Source: an uncultured Christensenella sp. (GTDB lineage: Bacteria; Bacillota; Clostridia; Christensenellales; Borkfalkiaceae). From it: a stretch of 64,000 bases of DNA. Shown here piece after piece: positions 34,211-44,300 of this stretch; position 1 is the first letter of the stretch; every line of letters begins with the position of its first letter. The notes under the pieces are model-generated. The model was not told the origin of the DNA. It saw only the letters and a list, made by a program, of their open reading frames with translations, and did not search any database. The stretch lies in NCBI GenBank assembly GCA_910578565.1, contig CAJTQF010000004.1, positions 62,001 to 126,000 of the forward strand, given 5' to 3'. A program made the translations under genes and the position numbers.

Positions 34211-34702
34211 ATGAAAGAATCAAAAGAATCGCGCTTCAAACGTTTAGTTGAAGCGCGTGTTAACAAAATTACAGCTATGCTCAGACTGCTCGGTAACTGT
34301 TCTTTTAAGGGCAATTACGAGTATACGGAAGAACAAATTAATAAAATCTTCGATAAATTGTATTCTGAATTGGATAAAGTTCATCAAAGGTTTATTGGCG
34401 CCGAATTCGGTAATGGGAAATTTAGTTTATCAAATGATAATATTCGCAAAGAAAATCCTTCGCTTATAATGCCGTTGCCCGATGGTACATATTTACGGGC
34501 AGTTGCTGCGGAAGACGACACTATGCCGAATCTAAGTATTTATCTCCAGACAGGCAATGGCGACGAAGAAAAATCAGTATGCTATGCGGAGTATAATTAC
34601 GAAAGAGAAGCTGGCAAAGAACTTTGTATAGGAGTTTGGAATTCGCAGGAAGAAGATCCCTACTTTTATGAGCAATTTAATAAAGGTAATACGAATGACT
34701 AA
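34211..34702 (+). CDS. Hypothetical protein
   Basis: 163 aa from the ATG at 34211, behind TAGGAGA; the frame upstream lies inside the previous gene. A basic helical N-terminus (ESRFKRLVEARVNKI) leads to a beta-rich part. Not recognised. Its end overlaps the next start by 8 nt. Confidence 0.5.
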   Translation: MKESKESRFKRLVEARVNKITAMLRLLGNCSFKGNYEYTEEQINKIFDKLYSELDKVHQRFIGAEFGNGKFSLSNDNIRKENPSLIMPLPDGTYLRAVAAEDDTMPNLSIYLQTGNGDEEKSVCYAEYNYEREAGKELCIGVWNSQEEDPYFYEQFNKGNTND

Positions 34703-35081
34703 AAAAAGCGAACGAGAATTGTTGCTTATGGAAGTTAAAGCGCGGAAAGAAGTCATTGCTAAAATTAAAAATCCGCTAAAACGATTAAAAAAACAAGCAG
34801 ATGAAAAACTTCAAATTCGCAAGGCCAAGATTGCTGCTTCTCAAGAGTATGACGGTATAGAAGATGCGCATGAGATTTGGGGATATGGCGGTATTACTGA
34901 TGAGGAGTTCGAAGAAATAAAAAAGGTGTTAGAAGAAGGTGAGAAGTACATAGAAAATCATATTTCGCCACAAGAATATGGTGCACGAATCTTAGAAGAG
35001 TTTTTAGCACGTTTATACAGTGAAATACATAGTTTTGAATTTGAGCTTCGTAAACTGAAAGATAGCAATACAAATACATAA
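34695..35081 (+). CDS. Hypothetical coiled-coil protein
   Basis: 128 aa from the ATG at 34695 (ribosome binding site AAAGGTA); another ATG nine codons earlier is possible. Lysine/glutamate-rich and almost entirely helical. Not recognised. A strong terminator follows, so it is the last gene of the recombination operon. Confidence 0.5.
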   Translation: MTKKSERELLLMEVKARKEVIAKIKNPLKRLKKQADEKLQIRKAKIAASQEYDGIEDAHEIWGYGGITDEEFEEIKKVLEEGEKYIENHISPQEYGARILEEFLARLYSEIHSFEFELRKLKDSNTNT

Positions 35082-35091
35082 AAATACTTTT

Positions 35092-35129
35092 AGCCTGCCG
35101 GGATTTTATCTTGGCAGGCTTTTATTTTT
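35092..35129 (+). terminator. Intrinsic terminator of the recombination operon
   Basis: AGCCTGCC and GGCAGGCT pair around a 13-nt loop, then TTTATTTTT. Confidence 0.85.
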
Positions 35130-35253
35130 AACCTGTAATTAGTAGTGCAATTAGGTTTGATATGTGTCTAAATACTCATAATAGCACTGTACAAATACCA
35201 ACATAATTAACAAAAATTGATATAAAATATATGTGTTTATACTAATAATACAT

Positions 35254-35577
35254 ATGGAAACTATCAAAATGACTGTGCAAGAAAGAATTTTAGAGCTTAT
35301 TGAATCTCGCGGATGGTCAAAGTACAAATTAGCAAAGGAAATAGGAGTTTATCCTACTACGGTGTACGATTGGTTCAATGAAAGACATATTACACCTAGT
35401 GGAGATTCAATTGACGGCATTTGTACAGTTTTCGGCATAACTCGCGCACAGTTTTACAGTAAAGTTGACGAAAACAAACTAAGTGAAGATCAAATAGTTG
35501 TATTGGAATTATTTTCTAAAATCCCTATTGACAAAAGAAAAATTGTTTTAGATCTTATGCATGGTTTATGTGAATAA
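35254..35577 (+). CDS. XRE-family transcriptional regulator
   Basis: 107 aa from the ATG at 35254; a second ATG at 35269 is also possible and neither has a clear ribosome binding site. Residues 10-65 form a lambda-repressor-type helix-turn-helix (WSKYKLAKEIGVYPTTVYDWFN, split here as WSKYKLAKEIG and TTVYDWFN). The C-terminal helix (EDQIVVLELFSKIP..KRKIVLDLM) is like that of phage-type regulators. It stands alone between terminators at the border of the surface-protein region and may control it or the element. Confidence 0.8.
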   Translation: METIKMTVQERILELIESRGWSKYKLAKEIGVYPTTVYDWFNERHITPSGDSIDGICTVFGITRAQFYSKVDENKLSEDQIVVLELFSKIPIDKRKIVLDLMHGLCE

Positions 35578-35658
35578 ATTAGTTTTGTTTTAATACTGAG
35601 TTGTGATATAATAATGAAGTATAAATAATAATTTCAACTAGTGATAAATTAATATTTT

Positions 35659-36177
35659 ATGAACCAAAGAACATTCGAAGAACTTATTAGTTTTATAGCC
35701 GATAATAATAAGAATGCGCTTGATGAGTTTTACCAAAATTATGGTAAGCTCATTTATGGTGTAGCTTTTTCTGTATGTAAAAATAGAAGTGATTCAGATG
35801 AGGTTGTTGATGAGGTTTTAATTAAAATTTGGAATACCGCAAGTGAGTTACACGGAATAGAAAAGCCTAAAAGTTGGTTATACCGTGTAACTTTTCGTTT
35901 AGCTATTAACAAGATTAATTCTCGACCTGATACGTGCAATATTGAAGAAAGAGCAATAGAGGAAGAGGGTTATGAAAAAGTCATAGACAAAATAACATTC
36001 TACGAAATAATTGCTGGGCTTAAAGAAATAGAACAACACATATTATGTTTTAAATTTATTGATGATATGACTTTTGCCGAAATAGCAGAGATTACAGATA
36101 AGCCTTTGGATACGATTGCGTATGAATATTATAGCGCTTTGAAAAAGTTAAAAAAACTATTGGATAAATTTATATAA
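35659..36177 (+). CDS. ECF-type sigma factor
   Basis: 172 aa. Region 2 is clear: DEFYQNYGKLIYGVAFSVCKN, then DEVVDEVLIKIWN and PKSWLYRVTFRLAINKI. Region 4 is in the C-terminal 65 residues (LKEIEQHILCFKFIDDMTFAEIAEI, then a recognition helix with DTIAYEYYSALKKLKKL). It directs RNA polymerase to special promoters. A likely promoter of its own (TATAAT near 35610) is sigma-A type. Two matching non-sigma-A motifs downstream, at 36191 and 38264, are its probable targets. The candidate anti-sigma factor is the product at 37413. Confidence 0.85.
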   Translation: MNQRTFEELISFIADNNKNALDEFYQNYGKLIYGVAFSVCKNRSDSDEVVDEVLIKIWNTASELHGIEKPKSWLYRVTFRLAINKINSRPDTCNIEERAIEEEGYEKVIDKITFYEIIAGLKEIEQHILCFKFIDDMTFAEIAEITDKPLDTIAYEYYSALKKLKKLLDKFI

Positions 36178-36190
36178 AAATCAAAAAAAA

Positions 36191-36212
36191 TTGCGCCTAA
36201 TTATTGTCTAAT
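36191..36212 (+). promoter_or_regulatory. Candidate ECF promoter before the C39-like gene
   Basis: TTGCGCCT, 7 nt, GTCTAAT, preceded by an A-rich tract (AAAATC then eight A). It is 30 nt before the start codon. The same pattern recurs at 38264, and it does not resemble a sigma-A promoter. Confidence 0.6.
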
Positions 36213-36241
36213 TTATAGAAATAATTTTTAGGAGTAAAAAA

Positions 36242-37405
36242 ATGAAAAAAATTATTGGTGCAATTTTACTTATTGGGATTTCTGCCACTATACCATTTGT
36301 CACATATAACGCGGCAAAAGCAGAAACCTTAGACTCGGCTGATAGGGTCTTTTTAGAGTTTATGGGTATTGAGAATAAAATTTCTTATGAACGATATCCG
36401 TTATATAATGAATGCTTTGAATCAAGTGGATGGCAGTATAATTTCAAATTGGAAAATACATATGGGTTTGCATTGATTGCAGAGATATGTGAAAACGATT
36501 TGCAATCGTTTGAAGTCGAGGAAGTCTATTATGAAAAAACGTCGCCTTTTGCGCTTTGCAAAGGAATTCCAATATATATAACTTTTAACCAGTATATTGA
36601 GTATAAAGACGGTTGTTATTTTGATTTGAGTTCTGGAGCAGAACTGAACCAAGCAACAATAGATAAAGCTGTTGAAAAGGGGTTCGGATATTCTGGTTCT
36701 GGTAATACAACCGAAATAAGAGAAACCTTAAATTATTCAAGCAAAACAGAGAATTTGTACACTATGAAAGGAAATTTGCCTAATTATAGTGGTGTTGAGG
36801 GCGGGACTAATTGTGCTAATGTAGCTGGTGGCGTATTAGTGGGTTTTTATGATAGATTCTGTGAAAATTTGATTCCCAATTTCCAGAGTTATAGAGTATT
36901 GGGAACAACCATTGTATATAAATCTTCGACAGATGAGAGCACTAAGGTAATAGCTGATTTAAATGATTTAATGGAAACTGATAATAATCAGTTAGGAACA
37001 ACATTTACAGGCTTTGAAAGCGGAATGGTTAAGTATTCTCAATTACACGGATATACTTATAAGTCTGAAAATATTCTTACGGGTGGAAACTTTGATTTTA
37101 ATAAGTATAAAAATTCTGTTGAAAATAATAAACCTGTAGCATTATTTTTAAATAACTATGCCTTTTTAGATGGTATACAAGAAAGTGAAGGGCAAGATAT
37201 AATAAAGAGTACTCATACAACACTTTCGCATGTTGTTATTGCTTGCGGGTATAAACAGAATAATTATTATAATTCTAACGGACAAAAAATAGCAGAAAAA
37301 ATTTACTTAAAAGTATGTAGCGGCATTACAAGTCGTGGTATTTGCTATTTGAATATTAATTCGGTATCTAAGGTTGATAAAGCTGTTTCTGTAATTATTA
37401 GTTGA
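36242..37405 (+). CDS. Secreted C39-like cysteine peptidase-type protein
   Basis: 387 aa, ribosome binding site TAGGAG. A signal peptide (aa 1-28, ending KAEA-type) leads to a domain of unknown type (aa 30-160) and a C39-like papain-fold domain: GTNCANVAGGVLVGFYDR with the candidate nucleophile C191, and TLSHVVIACGY with H330. Relatives cut double-glycine leaders or act as secreted peptidases. Its position between an ECF sigma factor and a membrane anti-sigma candidate, behind the shared ECF motif, suggests it belongs to this regulon and might process surface proteins or the anti-sigma factor. Confidence 0.65.
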   Translation: MKKIIGAILLIGISATIPFVTYNAAKAETLDSADRVFLEFMGIENKISYERYPLYNECFESSGWQYNFKLENTYGFALIAEICENDLQSFEVEEVYYEKTSPFALCKGIPIYITFNQYIEYKDGCYFDLSSGAELNQATIDKAVEKGFGYSGSGNTTEIRETLNYSSKTENLYTMKGNLPNYSGVEGGTNCANVAGGVLVGFYDRFCENLIPNFQSYRVLGTTIVYKSSTDESTKVIADLNDLMETDNNQLGTTFTGFESGMVKYSQLHGYTYKSENILTGGNFDFNKYKNSVENNKPVALFLNNYAFLDGIQESEGQDIIKSTHTTLSHVVIACGYKQNNYYNSNGQKIAEKIYLKVCSGITSRGICYLNINSVSKVDKAVSVIIS

Positions 37406-37412
37406 GGAAATT

Positions 37413-38129
37413 ATGGATAATAAAGAAAACAAGCAAATTGAAAATATCTTGAAAAAGAGTGCTGAGAACATTGAATTAAAGCCATTTTCCGAGCGTTGGC
37501 AAGTTATCAAAGACCGCTTGGAATTTGATAGCGGTGAAAAAGTAGTCGTTAAGGAGCGAGTACCTGCTTTAGCTTTGCAAAACAATACTAACGAAAGTAA
37601 AAAATCTAATGTCAACACAAAGAAAATTATAATTCTTTCAATTTGTTTGTTTTTGATTATTTTTTTGGCTATTGTGATTCCAATAAGTCTTCGTAATAAT
37701 GAGCCGACATATTTTGGGCCAACTGATTTAATACATGAAACTGTTGATGAAACTACATTTTTTGAACATATTAATAAATCAAAAATTGATATTGTAGATA
37801 TAACTATTTATGAATGCGATGATTATACGTTATTTAAGACAGATACGGGGGAAATTCAAGGTGGGGCATTTTTAATAAACGATGAAGAGAATGCGGCATT
37901 AATAAATGTTAATTTTTATTCTTCTGCTGTAATCATTCCGCAAGATGATTTTATTAAGTCTGATAAATACAATATAAATAGTACTGAAATATTTTACTAT
38001 AGATTAGAAGATAATATAGATTTGTTTGAATATGAAGTATTAGCTAATCATAAAAATGTAACATATGAATTGAAATATCTATCCGTCACAGACAATATAT
38101 TAGAGTTTTTTAATAAATTTTTTGTATAA
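37413..38129 (+). CDS. Candidate membrane anti-sigma factor
   Basis: 238 aa, 8 nt after the C39-like gene. An N-terminal cytoplasmic region of about 65 residues (with PFSERWQVIKDRL), one membrane helix (about aa 71-93), and an extracellular C-terminal domain of about 140 residues. This is the topology of ECF anti-sigma factors, and it shares an operon neighbourhood with the ECF sigma gene. No zinc-binding ZAS motif (HxxxCxxC) is seen, so it would be a non-ZAS type. The assignment rests on topology and context. Confidence 0.55.
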   Translation: MDNKENKQIENILKKSAENIELKPFSERWQVIKDRLEFDSGEKVVVKERVPALALQNNTNESKKSNVNTKKIIILSICLFLIIFLAIVIPISLRNNEPTYFGPTDLIHETVDETTFFEHINKSKIDIVDITIYECDDYTLFKTDTGEIQGGAFLINDEENAALINVNFYSSAVIIPQDDFIKSDKYNINSTEIFYYRLEDNIDLFEYEVLANHKNVTYELKYLSVTDNILEFFNKFFV

Positions 38130-38147
38130 GAATTTATAATATAAATG

Positions 38148-38182
38148 AAACGGTTTTTGTAATAATCAAAAGCCGTTTTTAT
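38148..38182 (+). terminator. Intrinsic terminator
   Basis: AAACGGTTTTT and AAAAGCCGTTT pair with one bulge, then a T-rich tail. It separates the sigma/anti-sigma cluster from the giant-protein operon. Confidence 0.65.
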
Positions 38183-38263
38183 TTATGTTAAAATATTAAA
38201 TATGCTGACATTTTTTGTTGTTTTTAAATTAATTTTAGTAAATTTTGGTAAAATCCAAAAAAT

Positions 38264-38286
38264 TTGCATCTTTCAGCTTGTCTAAT
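38264..38286 (+). promoter_or_regulatory. Candidate ECF promoter of the 16-kb surface operon
   Basis: TTGCATCT, 8 nt, GTCTAAT, again preceded by AAAATC and an A-tract. It is 48 nt before the ATG of the 2026-aa protein. It matches the motif at 36191 in both half-sites and the upstream A-tract, with a one-base spacing difference. Confidence 0.6.
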
Positions 38287-38304
38287 ATATGGAAAGGGAT
38301 AATT

Positions 38305-38337
38305 ATGCCCAATTTCAGTCTTAGGAGATTTTTATGA
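38305..38337 (+). CDS. Possible 10-aa leader peptide
   Basis: An AAAGGG sequence 7 nt before an ATG opens MPNFSLRRFL, whose TGA stop overlaps the ATG of the giant protein gene (ATGA). The overlap and ribosome binding site would couple translation of the giant protein to this leader. It could also be chance. Confidence 0.3.
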   Translation: MPNFSLRRFL

Positions 38338-41300
38338 TAAAGACTAAAAGCAAAGTAATTTTAACATTAATATTTATAATGATAATATCAGTTGTAGCCA
38401 GTTTATCGGCTATGACTGGAATTGCTTTCGCAGACTCAAATTCAAGTGATTTCAAAAACGGTCGCGGAACAGCAGAGAGTCCTTATGAAATTACTTCCGT
38501 AGAAGAATTCAATAATGTGCGATATCATCGTGAAGCGCATTTCAAGCAAATGAACAATCTAGATTTTGGTGATATCGAATTTGGTCCTATAGGGTCGGTG
38601 ACATTTCCCTTTACTGGACATTATGATGGTGGAAAATACCAAATCAGCAATATACATATTAAGCAGAAAGCTAATAATGTCGGGCTGTTTGCTTTTGTAG
38701 ATAATGTTGGTGTAATAGAAAATCTTAAATTAGTTAACGCTGAAATTGAAGGCGAGTACAATGTTGGTTCTTTTGCAGGTACAAATCGTGGTACAATTAT
38801 AGGTTGTGTTTCATCTGCGAAAGTTTCAGGAAAGGGAGCAGTCGGTGGAATAGTCGGCTTGAACGCAGCTGGCGGTAAAACGCAGGAATGCGGGAACACC
38901 GGAAATATATTTTCAACAAATGAAAACGGTATGTATGTCGGCGGAATAGTCGGCATCAACAACTCATTGGTGCAAGATTGCTATAATCACGGTAAAATAA
39001 ATTCCGATAAAAATTTTAATGTAACCTATGTCGGCGGAATAACCGGACTTAATGACGGTGGAAGTTATAATGCTGAAATAGATCGTTGCTATAATATTGG
39101 CGAGATAATTGGTAACGCACGTGGACAAGTTACCGGAGATAATTTAAAAGGGGAAATTTACAATAGCAAATGGCAAACATCGGAATTAGACAAAGCTGCT
39201 TCGTTTGACAGCGGCAACATTTCGGACACGAATGTGTTAAGCAGTAACAGCTTCACTACAGCTAACTCCTTTAACGGCTGGGACTTTGATAAAACGTGGA
39301 AGTATATCAAAACAAAAAGCGAATACCCTCTGCTTAACCGTGAATACGTCAAGGTTGAGTCTGTTTCGTTTAAGCAGTCTGAAATAGAATTGCGCCAAGG
39401 AAACAGCCTAAAACTTGAGGCAGTGGTAACACCTATACACGCAACGGAAAATACGGCCAAGTTAGAATTAAACAGTAATATTGTCGGCGTGAAGTTGAGT
39501 CAAGATAATATTTTAAGTGTTTCAAAATCGGTAACACCCGGAACGAAAATCAGCATAAAAGCAAAGGCTGAAAACTTATCAACGAATCTCACTGTTACTG
39601 TCACCAAAATACCTGTAGAAAGTGTAGAACTCACTAATCTGGACGGTAAGAACGAAATTTCACAACTTCATGGTTTGCATTTCAAAGGTGAAGTTAAACC
39701 TTATGATGCAACATACAAAGGCATTAGATATGAAGTAGATTCATCTTTTGCTGAAATAACATCGGATGGATTTTTAACTCTTAAAGAAAACGCACCTACT
39801 GGTGCAAAAATAACTGTTACTGCAGTGTCCACCGATGATAATTTGAATAGGGATAGCATAACCGTTACAGTAGTCAAAGAATCAGTTACATCAGTCGAAA
39901 TAACGTCCGCCAACAATTTTAAATTAATGGGCTCGCTTAAACTTACAGCAACAGTTTTGCCTAATGAAGCAACCTATAAAGACGTAGCATATAAAATTAT
40001 CGCTTCGACTGCTGATGGCGCAAATTTAACCGATAATGTATTGACGGCTAAAGGGCTCGGTATAATTACTGTTATTGCCGAAGCGGACGGAGTAAAAAGC
40101 GAAGAGTTCAAAATTCAAGTTCTCAAAGAACCTGTAACCGATATAGTTTGGAATATTAAAGACAGATTCACTTGCGGCGATATTCTCGTTTTGAATGCTA
40201 CTGCAATACCCGCTAATGCAACATTAAGCGAAATTCAGTATAGCATTATCGGTGATAATACCGCGCGAGCATCAATTATAGATGGTGTCTTGCATGCAGA
40301 AACGGCAGGCAAGGTAATAGTAAGAGCTATTGCGGATGAATTTGTTAGTGATAAGGAAGTAACTATTGATAAAGTTCCTGTAGAGAATATAGAACTCAAT
40401 TTTGCCGATTCCTTTAAGCATACGGAAAGTCTTACCCTTAATGTAAACGTTACACCTGATAATGCTACATATAAAGATAATATTGTATATGAGATAATTT
40501 CAGATTCTGCAGATAGCAGAATCGTTTCTGGCGTACTTTACGCTAATAAACCCGGAACTGTTGTTGTTAAGGTTACAGTTGACGGGATAAGTGCAGAAAA
40601 GATAATATCTGTTTTAAAAGAACCTGTTCAGAGCATCAGTTTGAATGCTGTATTCAAAGAAAATGATTCTGGTGAAGCTTACCAGTTTGTTGCTTCGATT
40701 TATCCTGCGACTGCAACTAATCAGGATGTTGTTTATGTTTTAAAAAGCGGTGCCGCTACTTTGTCGGAGACCGGATTGTTATTGATTGACCCTTCTGCTC
40801 CTGTCGGAAGTCTTATAGAAGTATATGCCATAGTTGACGGAATAGAAAGCTCTGTATATGAAATTAAGAGCGGAAGAATATCGGTTAAGAGTGTGTCGCT
40901 TACTGCAGATTCTTATTCGATCAAGGTCGGGGAAGGATTATCACTTGTTACATCCACTGTTCCAGCGGTAGTAAGTAATCCTGGCGTAACTTATATCGTT
41001 GAAGGGAACGCTGAGGTGATTGATGGTGTATTGTATGTATTTGATACGGAAGCCGTAGGAACAATAATAAATGTAAAAGCTATTGTAGACGGTGTAGAAA
41101 GTAGTGCCATTAGCGTAAATGTAATTGAAACACCTGTTGAAAATATAACCTTTACTTGTGCAACATCATTTAAAGTTACCGGAAGCCTAAAACTTTCTGC
41201 TTCTGTATATCCCCAAAATGCTACAGATAAGACAGTGACATTTACTATTGTTAGCGGTTCGGATATTGGCGCTGAGATTGTAGACGGTTATCTGTATGCT

Positions 41301-44300
41301 GAAAAGGTTGGTGTTGTAAAAGTAAGAGCTGTCGCAGGAAATGTTTCGCGTGATGTTGTTATTTGTGTTCAAAAAGAACCCGTTACAAGGGTTGTTTTGA
41401 CAAGCTCTTTATCAGTAAAAGTCAATAACGAACTTAAACTTGCGGCTACGGTGTATCCTTTCAATGCTACGTATAAGGATATAACATTCGAACTTATTGA
41501 TAATGATATAAGTGTTGAACTTATCGATGGTAATATATTATTTAGTTCTCAGGTCGGAACTGTTGTATTACGTGTTAATGCGGATGGCACATATGAAGAT
41601 TATAGAATAGAGATTACTAAAGAGCCTGTAACCGGAATAGTATTCGGAAAAACGGCGTTTAAGCATACTGAAAGTCTTGAGCTTGTTACTCGTGTTTTGC
41701 CTACTAATGCAACATTTAATGCAGTTTCCTATACGATTTTGAAAAATTATGCTGGATATGAAGATATCGGCGCCCGTATTGAAAACGGCAAACTTTATGC
41801 GAATAGACCTGGAATTATAAAATTACTTATAAATACCGATAACGGTGATTACAGTGAAACCATAGAAATTGAAGTAACGAAAGAGCCAGTTATTGGTATC
41901 AACATGAATAATAACGTTACTCAGTACCTTGACTACGGGTATCGTGTAGGTCAAATTGATTTAGAAACGATTGTGTACCCGTACAATGCAACGTATAAAG
42001 ATGTTACATACAGTATCGTACCGAAAAACTGTACATATGAATTAAATGGAAAAATTCTAACGGTTACTCTTGAAGCTTTGAAAATTTCTGATGGGATTGC
42101 TGAAGATAAGCAAGCTTCGATTACTGTAAAAGCCGTTGCCGATGGGGTAGAGTTCTACAAAACTTATGTGTTCTATAAGTTTGATTTGGCTAATGAGAAT
42201 GAAATAGAACTAGATACATCTGTCAGAACTTTTAAGACAAGCGGGCAATTCGGTTTCAAAATTTTGCTCCCTGAAAAAATCACGTATAAAGGCATTAAGG
42301 TTGAAATCATAAATCAAGGCAACACTGAGGCTAAATTTGGTCACACTGATAATAATTCAATTGAAATTGATGAAAATTTCAAGGATAGTATTTTATTGGC
42401 TGCATCTTTTCCTGGAACTTTTACACTTAGGATTACTTCGCTTTGTGATGGAAAAACCATTAATGATTTCGAATTTATAGTTGAAGAAGAAAAAATTAAT
42501 AATGTTTATTTGGGTGTTCAAGGTGGTAGTAAATATTTTGAATCTGCTTTATGTGAAAAACAATTAACTGAAACGGCCAATTACAAAGCAGACGATATAT
42601 CGAATTTCAAACTTTATAAATCAATGCATCTTGCGCAAGGAGAACAAATAAGCTTAAGAGCATTTGCAAATGCATTAGATGTGAACAAATTTGCGACATA
42701 TGGCAAAACGAAACATCTTAAAATTTATTATTTGGACGAAGATGGAAATAAGCTAAGTGCGGACGAAAATAATATTTATTTTACTCGTAATAAAGAGACT
42801 CTCACCATAAATTCCAATGCTCCAGTTACAGCAACAATTAAATTGTTTGCTGCTTTCGAAGGAAACAATACTAATTCGGATTATGACGTCATATCTGATT
42901 ATATTGAGATTACTATTGAGTCTGCTTATATTAAAGATATAGAAAATGTTTTAATTAATAAAGACGGTTGGATTAATGGTATGAATAAGACACCGGGTAT
43001 GAAACGTGTTCATATTTTAATTGAACATACTTTATCCAGTATTGTCATTGAAAAAACCATTGAAACAGATGATCCAAACTTGCAATTAAATTTATATAAT
43101 CAAAATTTAGGCGGAGAATTTAATATAACTTATACAGCCTATTTTGAGCAACAATTTGGCTCTAAAATTTATAAATATAACTATATTTTTTCCAACGTTA
43201 CGAAATTTTCAGGTTTAAAGAATAGTTATTTTACGCAGGAGCCTAATGATAAAGATTACAATAGTATCGCGCTTTTAGATTATTACCAGAATGCAAAAAA
43301 TGTTACCGAAGTTGGAAGCAATGTAAAAGTTTTATATGTTTATGGCAATGCATACCAAACCAGGACAGCAAGTTTCAGATTTAATTGCTCAGCTGATATT
43401 TATTTCGATAATTTCAGCTTTACGTCTTCGACTGGCAATGACGCGATAACAATTGGAGATGATCAAACAATTAACTTGTTTACCAAGGGTAATATAACTA
43501 TAAAGGCTTCAAATGGTAATTCCACTAATAAAAACGGCTCAAATGTTATATATGGTCCCGATGCTAAATTGACAATTTACAATGAAGCAAGGTTAACGTT
43601 AATTGCAGGAAACGGCGCTAATGGTAGCGGAGGTTTTTCACACGACCGCTATGAAGAAAATGGCGGGAGTGGAACAGCTCCAAGCGGAGGTAACGGCTAT
43701 GACGGTGGCCGTGGAGGTATCGCTATAAAGTGTAATAGTTTAAATTTATCAACGGAGAACGGTTCGCTGTCAATTTCAGGCGGAAATGGTGGAAATGGTG
43801 GCAACGGAGGTAATGGTCACGGCTCTGATAGAGATGGAAGACCTAAAGCTGGTAACGGTGGTCGTGGTGGCGATGGTGGCATAGGCGGAGCAGCAATAAG
43901 TGTAACCAATAGTCTTGTTTTGAATGTATCGGATAACTTTCTTGATATTTCTTCTGGCAATGGAGGAAATGGTGGGGCTGGTGGACATGGTGGAAACGGA
44001 CCAGCATATCATTATTCTGACCATGGCGGTGATGGTGGATGCGGTGGAAACGCTGGCGCTGGCGGAAACGCAATTCAAGCTACAAGTTTGAATGTTATAT
44101 CGTCTTCTGGAACAATGTCAATTCAGACTGGTAACGGTGGTAAGGGTGGCCGCGGAGGTGATGGCGGTTATGGTACCGATAGTTGGGGTAAATCAGATAA
44201 CGGAAATGGGGCTAACGGCGGTAATTCAGGGAATTCCGGTAGTGTGATTGTTTCAAGCTTTTCAGGAAACAAAACGCATTTCAATAATTGTATAAGCATT

